Source: an uncultured Eubacterium sp.
GTDB lineage: Bacteria; Bacillota; Clostridia; Lachnospirales; Lachnospiraceae
Assembly (NCBI GenBank): GCA_905236295.1
Contig: CAJOQF010000092.1
Coordinates: 1-7,233, forward strand
Direction of reading: 5' to 3'
Length of the DNA: 7,233 bases
The translations under genes and the position numbers were made by a program. This document shows positions 1-6,640 of this stretch, piece after piece. A model generated the notes under the pieces. That model made no database searches, was not told the origin of the DNA, and saw nothing but the letters and a program-made list of their open reading frames with translations. Each line of letters begins with the position of its first letter. Within the stretch, counting starts at the first letter, position 1.

Positions 1-61
1 AAAATATTATAAACAAATGTAATTTCAAACATCATATATTTAAGCAAATTGCATGCCAGAA
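1..61. other. AT-rich 3' flank of kinase B, nothing assigned
   Basis: These 61 bases follow the stop codon of kinase B. I see no GC-rich hairpin with a T tract and no coding frame of note. The terminator of the signalling operon, or a further downstream gene such as a response regulator, may lie beyond the window edge. Confidence 0.4.
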
Positions 62-2737
62 TTAATACTCCGTGAAAAACAGCATTCCAAATGTCCCCGG
101 ACCGGAGTTTACCGCAACCGCCGGAGAAGCTTTCTGAATATAGATTTTCTCAAATGCAACCTTTTCCTCTGCCAGCTTTTTGACATACTCAAGTTCCTTT
201 GAGGTCATCCCCACATACGTTATAAAAAGCATTCGTTTGTCAATTATACCCGGGGTGTTAAACACAGTAGATATATACTTTTTCCACGCGCCGGCTTTGG
301 ATCCGAAAAATATCTTTTTAATGGTCATCTTCCCTTTTTTTCCAACTACCATAGGGTGGAACAAAAATGCATCCGCGAGTCTGCCGATCCTGGTTTGTAT
401 CTGTTTTTGTCTAACGAGATATCGAAGCGAATCCACCACAAAACTGGTGTTGATATGAGATTTCATTTTCTCCATTCTCTTTACGATTTCATCAGGCATC
501 ATACCTTCTCTTGCAAGCCTCGCAGCCTCAATCGCCATAAGCCCCTGTCCGCTCGAGAGATGTCCCGAATCAATAACCTTGACATTCCCGAAATTTTCAG
601 CTGCCTCCCTGGCTGCATAATATCCGCTTTGTTTTACACCTCCCGATATAGAGATATGAACAATATTATTGGCTGTATCAAGCTGATCCGCAAAAAAGCT
701 TATATGCTCATCAACCGATGGCGAAACAGTTGCTGCCTCGGCATTGGGATTTTCTTCCATGTACTCGATCACACCTCTGGTATCAAGCTCAATGCCATCT
801 TTAAACAGTCCCTCATCCGTGCGAACCATATGCGGTATCTGCGAAATATTATATTTGCGAAGCAGTTCTTTGGGAATGTCAGCCACACTCTCAGTGGTAA
901 TCTTTACAGTGGCTTTCTTTAAGTGCTCCCGGATCCAGGCCGTACTCTGCTCCTCAAGTGACTCAATCGTTCCCGTAACTGTAACGAGATCTTTTGGAAG
1001 GAGATGATAGACTGCATTTTCAAGTTCGTTTCCTGTGACAGGTTTGGTCAGATAACCGTCAAAGCCCTCCTTCTCATACAGTATTTCACTGTCACTTCCG
1101 GCATTTGCTGTCAGTGCGACGATCTTGGTATCACAGTTTAACCCACCCGTCTGATTTCTTATCGCATGCATACACTCGATACCGTCCATTCCCGGCATCA
1201 TGTGATCCATAAGAATGACATGGTATTCCTTATTAAGGGTCATCTCCAGCGCTGCTTCACCCGAGAGTGCGGTATCTATGTCAATCTGCGTATCTCCGAG
1301 TAGCTTTGATACGACCATAATATTTGCTCTGGTATCATCCACGACCAGAATATGCGCATCCGGAGCAATAAACGATTGAACGTGTTTGTGATCTGCAGCG
1401 GCCTTATGCCTGTTTTCAACGTCGAGTTCCCCGACAGGTTCACTGTTTAACACCCTTTGAGGGATCTCGATCACAAAGGTCGAACCCTTGGTGTAGACAC
1501 TGTTTACAGTGATCTTTCCTCCCATAAGATCCACAAACTGCTTAACTATCGAAAGCCCCAGCCCCGTGCCTTCAATATATTTATTCTTCTCCTCATCCAC
1601 TCTCTTGTATGCGGTAAAAAGATACGGGAGACTCTCCTTTTTAATACCCATTCCGGTATCCGAAACTGCGTAGAAGATGCGCATGTTCTGATCATCCGTG
1701 CGCTCACAGGTGATTGAAAGACGCACCGTGCCTTCGCTTGTGTACTTTATGGCATTGTTTATGACATTGATAAGAACCTGCTTTATGCGAATCTCGTCTC
1801 CGTATAGTTCACTCGGGATATCCGGCGCGACATCCACATGAAACTTAAGGTTTTTTACCTTGGCTCTGATCCAAAGCATACCTACAATTTCCGAAAGCAT
1901 GTCTCCCGGATGGTAAGCCGCATTGTTTAACTCCATCTGCCCCGACTCAAATTTTGACATATCAAGGATATCGTTTATAAGGCTTAGCAGCATCTTACTT
2001 GCCGACCCTATGGTCTGGGCATCCTCATTTATTTCGTCGGAAGCATTTTGTCTGAGTATCATCTCATTCAACCCGATAATGGTGTTTATCGGTGTCCTGA
2101 TTTCATGACTCATATTTGAAAAGAAACGGTTTTGAGCCTTGTTCAGCTCCTCGACTTCTTTTGTCTTGGCATCGGAGATCTCCTTTTGACGTTTGAGGGT
2201 TCGAAGTTCAAACCCCACCATCATCGAGAGCATTCCACACACTATTATAAGTGATATATACGAATCCATGTACGCAAAGCCATCTGTGTGTATGGCGACA
2301 AGCTCCGGCTTAAAGTAAGCCAAAAGATAGCTTCCTGTAATCACCCCCGCAGCACATACGAAAAGAATGATCCTTGCTTTTCCCTCCACACCCATACTGA
2401 TAAAGAGTATGCAAAAGACTATCCATATGGGCGCTCCTCCTTTTAGAGCTCCACCGGTAAAAAACACCATCGGAATCAGCACAAAGACAATAATAAATCC
2501 AAGCGCCACCGCAACTGCCTTTGTCTTTTTATATTTGACAGCAGCAAAAACCGTCACAAAGAAAAAGCCGATCCCCGCACCGATAACGATCAGATCGGTG
2601 ATGTTTTCTCCGATTATCAGACCGGAAACCAGCATGACAAGCATTGCCAAAAGTCCGATAGTTGAGAGAAGGATAAAGGATCTCTCCTGTAAGGCCCTGT
2701 TATCATCTCTCATTATTTCAAGAAACTTTTTCACCAT
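62..2737 (-). CDS. Membrane hybrid histidine kinase with C-terminal DegV domain (kinase B)
   Basis: This 891-residue protein senses through a membrane region and carries out His-Asp phosphotransfer in the cytoplasm. Six hydrophobic helices lie at about 21-43, 47-67, 74-94, 103-117, 121-141 and 159-176, followed by a short charged coil (178-203). The dimerisation/phosphoacceptor domain has the H-box SHEIRTP with His211. The ATPase domain shows an N-box (N324, N327, N328), G1 DTGMG (360-364) and G2 GTGLGL (390-395). A full receiver spans about 460-582, with D467/D468, phosphoacceptor D511, T543 and K565. Residues 611-891 form a complete DegV-family domain (ITTESVADIP, TVSPS at 670-674, SISGG at 696-700, IDSGHLSSGQG, and NSGPGTFG near the end); this family binds fatty acids and can present them to a fatty acid kinase. 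The ATG start overlaps the Hpt stop (ATGGTGA), suggesting coupled translation. The architecture is read directly; the signal sensed is unknown. Confidence 0.95.
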   Translation of the reverse strand: MVKKFLEIMRDDNRALQERSFILLSTIGLLAMLVMLVSGLIIGENITDLIVIGAGIGFFFVTVFAAVKYKKTKAVAVALGFIIVFVLIPMVFFTGGALKGGAPIWIVFCILFISMGVEGKARIILFVCAAGVITGSYLLAYFKPELVAIHTDGFAYMDSYISLIIVCGMLSMMVGFELRTLKRQKEISDAKTKEVEELNKAQNRFFSNMSHEIRTPINTIIGLNEMILRQNASDEINEDAQTIGSASKMLLSLINDILDMSKFESGQMELNNAAYHPGDMLSEIVGMLWIRAKVKNLKFHVDVAPDIPSELYGDEIRIKQVLINVINNAIKYTSEGTVRLSITCERTDDQNMRIFYAVSDTGMGIKKESLPYLFTAYKRVDEEKNKYIEGTGLGLSIVKQFVDLMGGKITVNSVYTKGSTFVIEIPQRVLNSEPVGELDVENRHKAAADHKHVQSFIAPDAHILVVDDTRANIMVVSKLLGDTQIDIDTALSGEAALEMTLNKEYHVILMDHMMPGMDGIECMHAIRNQTGGLNCDTKIVALTANAGSDSEILYEKEGFDGYLTKPVTGNELENAVYHLLPKDLVTVTGTIESLEEQSTAWIREHLKKATVKITTESVADIPKELLRKYNISQIPHMVRTDEGLFKDGIELDTRGVIEYMEENPNAEAATVSPSVDEHISFFADQLDTANNIVHISISGGVKQSGYYAAREAAENFGNVKVIDSGHLSSGQGLMAIEAARLAREGMMPDEIVKRMEKMKSHINTSFVVDSLRYLVRQKQIQTRIGRLADAFLFHPMVVGKKGKMTIKKIFFGSKAGAWKKYISTVFNTPGIIDKRMLFITYVGMTSKELEYVKKLAEEKVAFEKIYIQKASPAVAVNSGPGTFGMLFFTEY

Positions 2738-3006
2738 CTGTCACCGCCCTTCGGATCAAATTCAATGATCTCATCATCTTTCATCTGTAATCCAAACTCC
2801 TCATTGGTCGATTTGTTGAAACACTTCAATATTCCTTCTGAGACGATGGTGAGCTCCTTTAGCAACTCATCATGATATAATCTGATCTCATCTATGTCTC
2901 CGCCATCAGTGGCTGTCTCAAGATTTTTTGCCTTTTGAGCAAGATTAATTGCCCCTATAGTTTTAGATGTTCCCTTGATGGAGTGAATCAGAATCCTTTG
3001 ACTCAA
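2731..3006 (-). CDS. Short histidine phosphotransfer (Hpt) protein, N-terminally reduced
   Basis: This 91-residue soluble protein probably shuttles phosphoryl groups between receiver domains. The signature HSIKGTSKTIGAINLA, with phosphoacceptor His8, is followed by KNLETA and a helix around DIDEIRLYHDELLKEL, matching the second half of an Hpt four-helix bundle. Normal Hpt domains have roughly 30-40 more residues before the active His; here only seven are present. The start is TTG at 3004-3006, supported by GGAGG at 3013-3017. The upstream frame is open for about 19 codons to a TAG but contains no ATG, GTG or TTG, and the only internal ATG is far downstream of the His. The gene overlaps kinase A by 44 bp and kinase B by 7 bp. 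The short N-terminus could reflect deletion from an ancestral receiver-Hpt fusion. It may be functional, supplying only half of a bundle, or it may be a decaying remnant. Confidence 0.7.
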   Translation of the reverse strand: MSQRILIHSIKGTSKTIGAINLAQKAKNLETATDGGDIDEIRLYHDELLKELTIVSEGILKCFNKSTNEEFGLQMKDDEIIEFDPKGGDRW

Positions 3007-5053
3007 GCCTTTCCTCCGAAAGCAAAAATTTAGGAAGAACTCTTTTGAGAACCCGCTCCAACTCTATTGTCTCAATAGGTTTTGCCAAAAATGCATCAAA
3101 GCCCTCATTTATAAACATTTCTCTGGCTGTACTGACGGCGTTTGCAGTGAGAGCTACGATAGGAATCTCCTTCTTTGACTTCGAGAGCGCTCCTCTGATG
3201 CGCTTCATGGCTTCAACGCCGTCCATCTCCGGCATCATATGATCCATAAAAATAATATCAATATCATTTTGGGCGATAAACTCAACCGCCTCCCTGCCGG
3301 AGTCCGCAGTGTACACTTCCATCTTATATCCGGCAAAGATCTCTCTGGCAACGGTCCGGTTCATCGGCTCATCATCCACAACAAGAGCCCTTACTCCTCT
3401 CGCGTACAATCTCTTTGTAGAGGCTTCATCACCCAGTACAGAATCCAAAACATTCATAACGAGGAAACAGTAAAACGGTTTTCTCAACAGTCTGATATTT
3501 GATCCTTCGGGTCTCTTAAAAGAACTGTCACATACCACTTCAACCAATGCCTTCTTTGACAACCTGTCGAAATATGCCGGATCCTCCAAATATTCCTCTT
3601 TGCCGACAAAAATATGTGTAAACTCTGTGTTTCTTGAAAGTCTCTTAAATCCGGTGAGATTGTCCGCACGCTGCAATTGCAGCTTCAATCCCTGCGCAAG
3701 GTTTCGAACCATTGAATTGTAGAACTCACGCACATGTGGATTAGGATATTTTTCAAAATGGAAATAAGCTCCGAGGCTTAGTCTGTCCGGATTTTCCGGA
3801 ATCATACATCCCTGCGGATCCACAACCTGTTGCGGAAGACTGACGCGCACGGTGGTTCCCTTTCCCACTTCACTTTCAACCGTCACAAATCCGTTAAGTT
3901 TTTTTGCAAAACCGTGCACGATCGAAAGACCGAGTCCAAGACCGTTTGACGATTTTATCCTTCCAAAATTTGCCTTATAAAATCCGTCAAATATGTTCTC
4001 TATCTCCTCTTCGCTCATACCGACTCCGGTATCTGTAACTTCTATTAAAAGATTGATTCCATAGTCACGTTTTTCGGAAGTAAGCTTTACATAAACTCCT
4101 CCCTCTTTTGTATATTTTAGCCCGTTGTCAATCAGATGTTTGAATATCTTTTTGATCATTGACACATCAGATCTCATGACTGCCGGGATGGTCGGAGCAA
4201 CATCTATAACAAGTTCCTTATCTGCAAGTCTGTCGCGCGGAATAGCCGTCACAATATCCTGCAGAAGTGATGAGATCATATAGTCTTCGTTATTGACCGC
4301 AATGGTATTCATGTCAATCTCGGAGTTGTCGAGGATATCGCTTATCTGAGAGCCGACACGTTTTCCCGCCTCCGATACCGACTTTAAGTTTTTCTTTATC
4401 TCATCATTTTCTTCCATCTCAATACTCACGCCGGTTAGTCCTATTATGGCATTTATAGGCGTGCGTATCTCGTGTGATATGATCGTAAGAAAGTCATTTA
4501 ATTTCTGAGTAGTGTCGGCCAGCGCCTCCTTTTCCTCCTCCGACTTGTCCATAATGCTTATCCATCTTTTTATGATACCTCTCGCAACATTGCAGACAGC
4601 AGTGATAACAACGATGTGCAGCATTATCCTTGTAATTACAAGGCCGTCGAACTTTTCACCCGCAATTAGCATTTGAATCAGGTCATAAGTCATTATAAGA
4701 TAGTACGTTATCTGACACAGGGTTATAATCCTTGTCATTCCGGTGGAAATAAGCAGAAGAATGATAACTGCCATCAGAAGACCGACATCAAATGTACTCG
4801 TCCTGTGTGTTCCATAGAAGAACATTGTCGCCATCATAATGATGGAATATATCCATTTTCTTGCTACCTCATTCAGCGTCTGTCCTATATGAATTATCCA
4901 CGTCAGCACAACAGCTGCGCCAATCAGCATAAGCGCCCATTTCTCCCACGAGAGATAGAGTGCCTCTGCTATAAGAATTATGGCGAAAATGGTGTAACAT
5001 ATGAGTATTGTAAGATGCGAAGTTCCAAAATAATCCTTCACCCTTTTATTCAT
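2963..5053 (-). CDS. Membrane hybrid histidine kinase with pseudoreceiver and receiver (kinase A)
   Basis: This is a 696-residue membrane sensor kinase, numbered from the ATG at 5051-5053. A TTG immediately upstream would add one residue, but the ATG sits eight bases after GGAG and is preferred. Six hydrophobic helices occur at about 13-33, 39-56, 66-80, 90-105, 108-130 and 139-161, with no sizeable extracellular domain. The H-box ISHEIRTP carries His194. The ATPase domain has N-box N310, G1 DTGVG (341-345) and G2 GLGLG (371-375). Residues about 420-540 resemble a receiver that has lost its phosphoacceptor (FVGKEEY where the Asp strand would be, LRKPFY near its end). A canonical receiver follows (about 553-677) with D560/D561, D604 in MDHMMPEMDG, T636 and K658. 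The C-terminus overlaps the Hpt gene by 44 bp, so its phosphate probably moves to that Hpt protein. It resembles kinase B in its core but lacks a DegV domain. Its ligand is unknown. Confidence 0.95.
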   Translation of the reverse strand: MNKRVKDYFGTSHLTILICYTIFAIILIAEALYLSWEKWALMLIGAAVVLTWIIHIGQTLNEVARKWIYSIIMMATMFFYGTHRTSTFDVGLLMAVIILLLISTGMTRIITLCQITYYLIMTYDLIQMLIAGEKFDGLVITRIMLHIVVITAVCNVARGIIKRWISIMDKSEEEKEALADTTQKLNDFLTIISHEIRTPINAIIGLTGVSIEMEENDEIKKNLKSVSEAGKRVGSQISDILDNSEIDMNTIAVNNEDYMISSLLQDIVTAIPRDRLADKELVIDVAPTIPAVMRSDVSMIKKIFKHLIDNGLKYTKEGGVYVKLTSEKRDYGINLLIEVTDTGVGMSEEEIENIFDGFYKANFGRIKSSNGLGLGLSIVHGFAKKLNGFVTVESEVGKGTTVRVSLPQQVVDPQGCMIPENPDRLSLGAYFHFEKYPNPHVREFYNSMVRNLAQGLKLQLQRADNLTGFKRLSRNTEFTHIFVGKEEYLEDPAYFDRLSKKALVEVVCDSSFKRPEGSNIRLLRKPFYCFLVMNVLDSVLGDEASTKRLYARGVRALVVDDEPMNRTVAREIFAGYKMEVYTADSGREAVEFIAQNDIDIIFMDHMMPEMDGVEAMKRIRGALSKSKKEIPIVALTANAVSTAREMFINEGFDAFLAKPIETIELERVLKRVLPKFLLSEERLESKDSDSLHQGNI
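3013..3017 (-). promoter_or_regulatory. Ribosome binding site supporting the TTG start of the Hpt gene
   Basis: GGAGG lies six bases (AAAGGC) before the TTG at 3004-3006 and inside the coding region of kinase A (codons for Ser-Glu-Glu-Arg). It is the main reason for accepting a non-ATG start for the Hpt protein. Confidence 0.6.
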
Positions 5054-5060
5054 CAAACAT

Positions 5061-5067
5061 TCTCCTT
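5061..5067 (-). promoter_or_regulatory. Ribosome binding site of kinase A
   Basis: AAGGAGA is read on the minus strand. GGAG to the ATG at 5051-5053 is eight bases. An ATG at 5058-5060 is too close to the site and opens only a four-codon frame (ATG TTT GAT GAA TAA), and the TTG at 5054-5056 is less favourable. The site therefore decides the start. Confidence 0.7.
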
Positions 5068-5115
5068 AACATAGTTATATCACTATTTACAGAATTTCAT
5101 AATTTCGCACATTAG

Positions 5116-5143
5116 ATTATAGCAAAAACAAACACAAAAGCAA
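5116..5143 (-). promoter_or_regulatory. Predicted promoter of the kinase A-Hpt-kinase B operon
   Basis: On the minus strand, a perfect -10 TATAAT (5116-5121) is preceded by TGC, giving an extended -10. A weak -35 TTGCTT (5138-5143) lies 16 bases upstream and overlaps the base of the preceding terminator hairpin. Transcription would start near 5109, leaving a leader of about 55 bases before the ATG. This is the best housekeeping-type promoter in the gap. It has not been shown experimentally. Confidence 0.6.
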
Positions 5144-5170
5144 AGCGCAGGATAAAAATCCTGCGCTTTG
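5121..5170 (-). terminator. Intrinsic terminator of the MFS transporter gene
   Basis: A perfect 13-bp stem joins CAAAGCGCAGGAT (5141-5153) and its complement (5158-5170) through a four-base loop. On the minus strand it is followed by a U-rich tract (CTTTTGTGTTTGTTTTTGC). It begins 54 bases after the transporter stop codon. On the plus strand the stem is not followed by a T run, so it acts for minus-strand transcripts. It separates the transport genes from the signalling operon. Confidence 0.85.
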
Positions 5171-5223
5171 CCTACAGTCTTACGTAGCGACTTAACGTCA
5201 CTGCGACTTTTTTAAGATTCAAA

Positions 5224-6552
5224 TTATTCTTTTCCGTAGATACCTATCGGATCACCTGTCTCCGGATCATACTCAGGACGCTTAACAAGGATAATAAGGA
5301 TCGTTCCTACTACTGAAAGTATGAAGAAAATCCAATAAGCCTTTGAAAGAGCAGTCACACCTACGAGACCGATAATAACAAGTGCACATGAACGGATCGC
5401 TGTGTGAACAGGTGCGATAACTCGGTTTGCCTGAATGAAACCGAATCTACCGAAGCATGTACCGATAAGTGACGGTATAAGGTTTCCGATACCACCGATA
5501 CCAAATCCTACAAATATTGTTGCAAGCCAAACCATCGGCATTGAATTTGTAAGGAAGATCATAAGCAAAAGCGCTACTAAATACCATACACCGTAGATAA
5601 TACAAGCCTGCTTTGTTCCAAGCTTAAGATCGATAAGTCCCCAGATATAACTTCCTACAATACCGATAAGAGCCGCTGCTGTAAGCATTACGATCGCCAA
5701 CTGCGGATCAACTCCTGCCATGGAAAGACGCGGAATAAAGTTTGATACAAGACCTATAGTTGTAAGCCAAAGGAATCCAAGACCAAAACCAATAAGCCAT
5801 GTGTTTTTGTTTCCGAGGATAACCTTTGTTGTAAGCTTCTTAGCCTCAGCTTCCTGGCGCTCCTTCATCTGCTTTGCGAGCTCAAGATCGATAGGCTCGT
5901 TATCCGGTGTGGCACCAACTTCCTCCGGAGTGTTCTTTACCCAGAAGATTGAAAGGAAGCCTACAACGAAGCAGAAGATTGCAAGGAATACATAAGCGCT
6001 TGTCGGGTTGCCGATCGCACTGAATATAAGGATGATGGTTGCTGTACAGATCGGAAGACCCATTGTAGCCCATCCAAGTGCAAGTCCCTTCTTTTTCGGG
6101 AACCAGATATTCATGATGTTGTTCGGTACAACATTGAGCTGAATATTTCCACCTACAAACGAGTTGCAGATGATCATTGCACAGAAAAGCGGAAGGCTGT
6201 GTGTGAAAGCAAAGATAAGGCAGAAGATTCCACAGAGGAAGTTGCCTAAAACTGCCATGAATTTGCTTCCTTTTTTGGCAGCCATTACGCTGAAGATGAT
6301 AGCTGCGATGATACCCAGCCATCCTGAAATACCTGTTACAGTGTTAGCAAGTCCTGATACCAATGCGATCGATGCATCTACATCTCCGCCTGCCCAATCA
6401 GCTGCTCTCAAGGCACCGAATGCTGCAGGGTACCAGTTAAGAGTGTCAGTTGCGAGTGCTGCGGCAAGATAATAACTGATCACACAGTAAAGTATCATCG
6501 CCCAGCCCCATTTACCGAAGTTATTGGCTCCGGTCTTTGGTTTGTTGTCCAT
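5224..6552 (-). CDS. MFS transporter, oxalate/formate antiporter-like
   Basis: This 442-residue integral membrane protein has twelve predicted helices in two halves of six, separated by a charged cytoplasmic loop (about 205-248, rich in Glu, Lys and Gln). Seen motifs include a motif-A-like loop AAKKGSK (91-97), its second-half counterpart DLKLGTK (308-314), and WFPKKKGLALGWATMG (150-165) after helix four, which is typical of the oxalate/formate antiporter group and related carboxylate carriers. The family moves small solutes, often organic anions, by antiport or proton coupling; the substrate here cannot be read from sequence. The ATG start is eight bases after GGAGG within AAAGGAGGG (6560-6568). 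The gene lies 88 bp downstream of an AtoE-type transporter with no terminator between them, so read-through is possible in addition to its own promoter. A strong terminator follows. A carboxylate or short-chain acid substrate is a guess from context. Confidence 0.85.
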   Translation of the reverse strand: MDNKPKTGANNFGKWGWAMILYCVISYYLAAALATDTLNWYPAAFGALRAADWAGGDVDASIALVSGLANTVTGISGWLGIIAAIIFSVMAAKKGSKFMAVLGNFLCGIFCLIFAFTHSLPLFCAMIICNSFVGGNIQLNVVPNNIMNIWFPKKKGLALGWATMGLPICTATIILIFSAIGNPTSAYVFLAIFCFVVGFLSIFWVKNTPEEVGATPDNEPIDLELAKQMKERQEAEAKKLTTKVILGNKNTWLIGFGLGFLWLTTIGLVSNFIPRLSMAGVDPQLAIVMLTAAALIGIVGSYIWGLIDLKLGTKQACIIYGVWYLVALLLMIFLTNSMPMVWLATIFVGFGIGGIGNLIPSLIGTCFGRFGFIQANRVIAPVHTAIRSCALVIIGLVGVTALSKAYWIFFILSVVGTILIILVKRPEYDPETGDPIGIYGKE

Positions 6553-6559
6553 AAACTTT

Positions 6560-6568
6560 CCCTCCTTT
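6560..6568 (-). promoter_or_regulatory. Ribosome binding site of the MFS transporter
   Basis: AAAGGAGGG on the minus strand is a near-perfect anti-16S match with eight bases between GGAGG and the ATG. It fixes the start at 6552 and suggests efficient translation. Confidence 0.75.
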
Positions 6569-6572
6569 AATC

Positions 6573-6595
6573 AATTTATGAAAATATCATAAATT
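6573..6595. repeat. Perfect 9-bp inverted repeat upstream of the MFS gene, possible operator
   Basis: AATTTATGA (6573-6581) and TCATAAATT (6587-6595) are exact inverted copies around a five-base AAATA spacer. The element lies between the predicted -10 and the ribosome site, just downstream of the expected transcription start, where a dimeric repressor could block elongation. A weak AT-only RNA hairpin is the alternative. No specific regulator family can be assigned. Confidence 0.45.
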
Positions 6596-6605
6596 TTATA
6601 CGGAT

Positions 6606-6634
6606 AGTTTACGATATTTTTATTTATTCGTCAA
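6606..6634 (-). promoter_or_regulatory. Predicted promoter of the MFS transporter gene
   Basis: On the minus strand, TTGACG (6629-6634, five of six matches to the -35 consensus) is followed after 17 bases by TAAACT (6606-6611, four of six matches to the -10). It starts only six bases after the AtoE stop codon. Transcription would begin near 6599 and run through the inverted repeat. Confidence 0.45.
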
Positions 6635-6640
6635 ATAAAA

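Noticed and set aside
1..40. A TATAAT-like element on the minus strand near position 10, downstream of kinase B
   Set aside because: No acceptable -35 was found at 16-18 bases, and any gene it would serve is outside the window; AT-rich sequence gives such hexamers often.
356..922. A 188-codon open frame on the plus strand
   Set aside because: It lies wholly antisense to the DegV domain of kinase B, has no recognisable motif, and its predicted protein looks like out-of-frame translation (rich in Arg, Ile, His and Cys).
3670..3683. A perfect 14-bp palindrome (GCTGCAATTGCAGC)
   Set aside because: It lies inside kinase A, where it encodes Leu-Gln-Leu-Gln; repeated Leu-Gln codons explain the symmetry.
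5183..5213. A 9-bp imperfect stem (CGTAGCGAC with GTCACTGCG) followed by six T on the plus strand, containing a GCGACTT direct repeat
   Set aside because: It has one mismatch and one wobble and would act on plus-strand transcripts, but no plus-strand gene precedes it. The neighbouring perfect hairpin at 5141-5170 already explains termination of the transporter transcript.
5900..6322. A 140-codon minus-strand frame inside the MFS gene
   Set aside because: It is nested in another frame of a well-supported transporter and its translation has a random composition rich in His, Cys and Gln.
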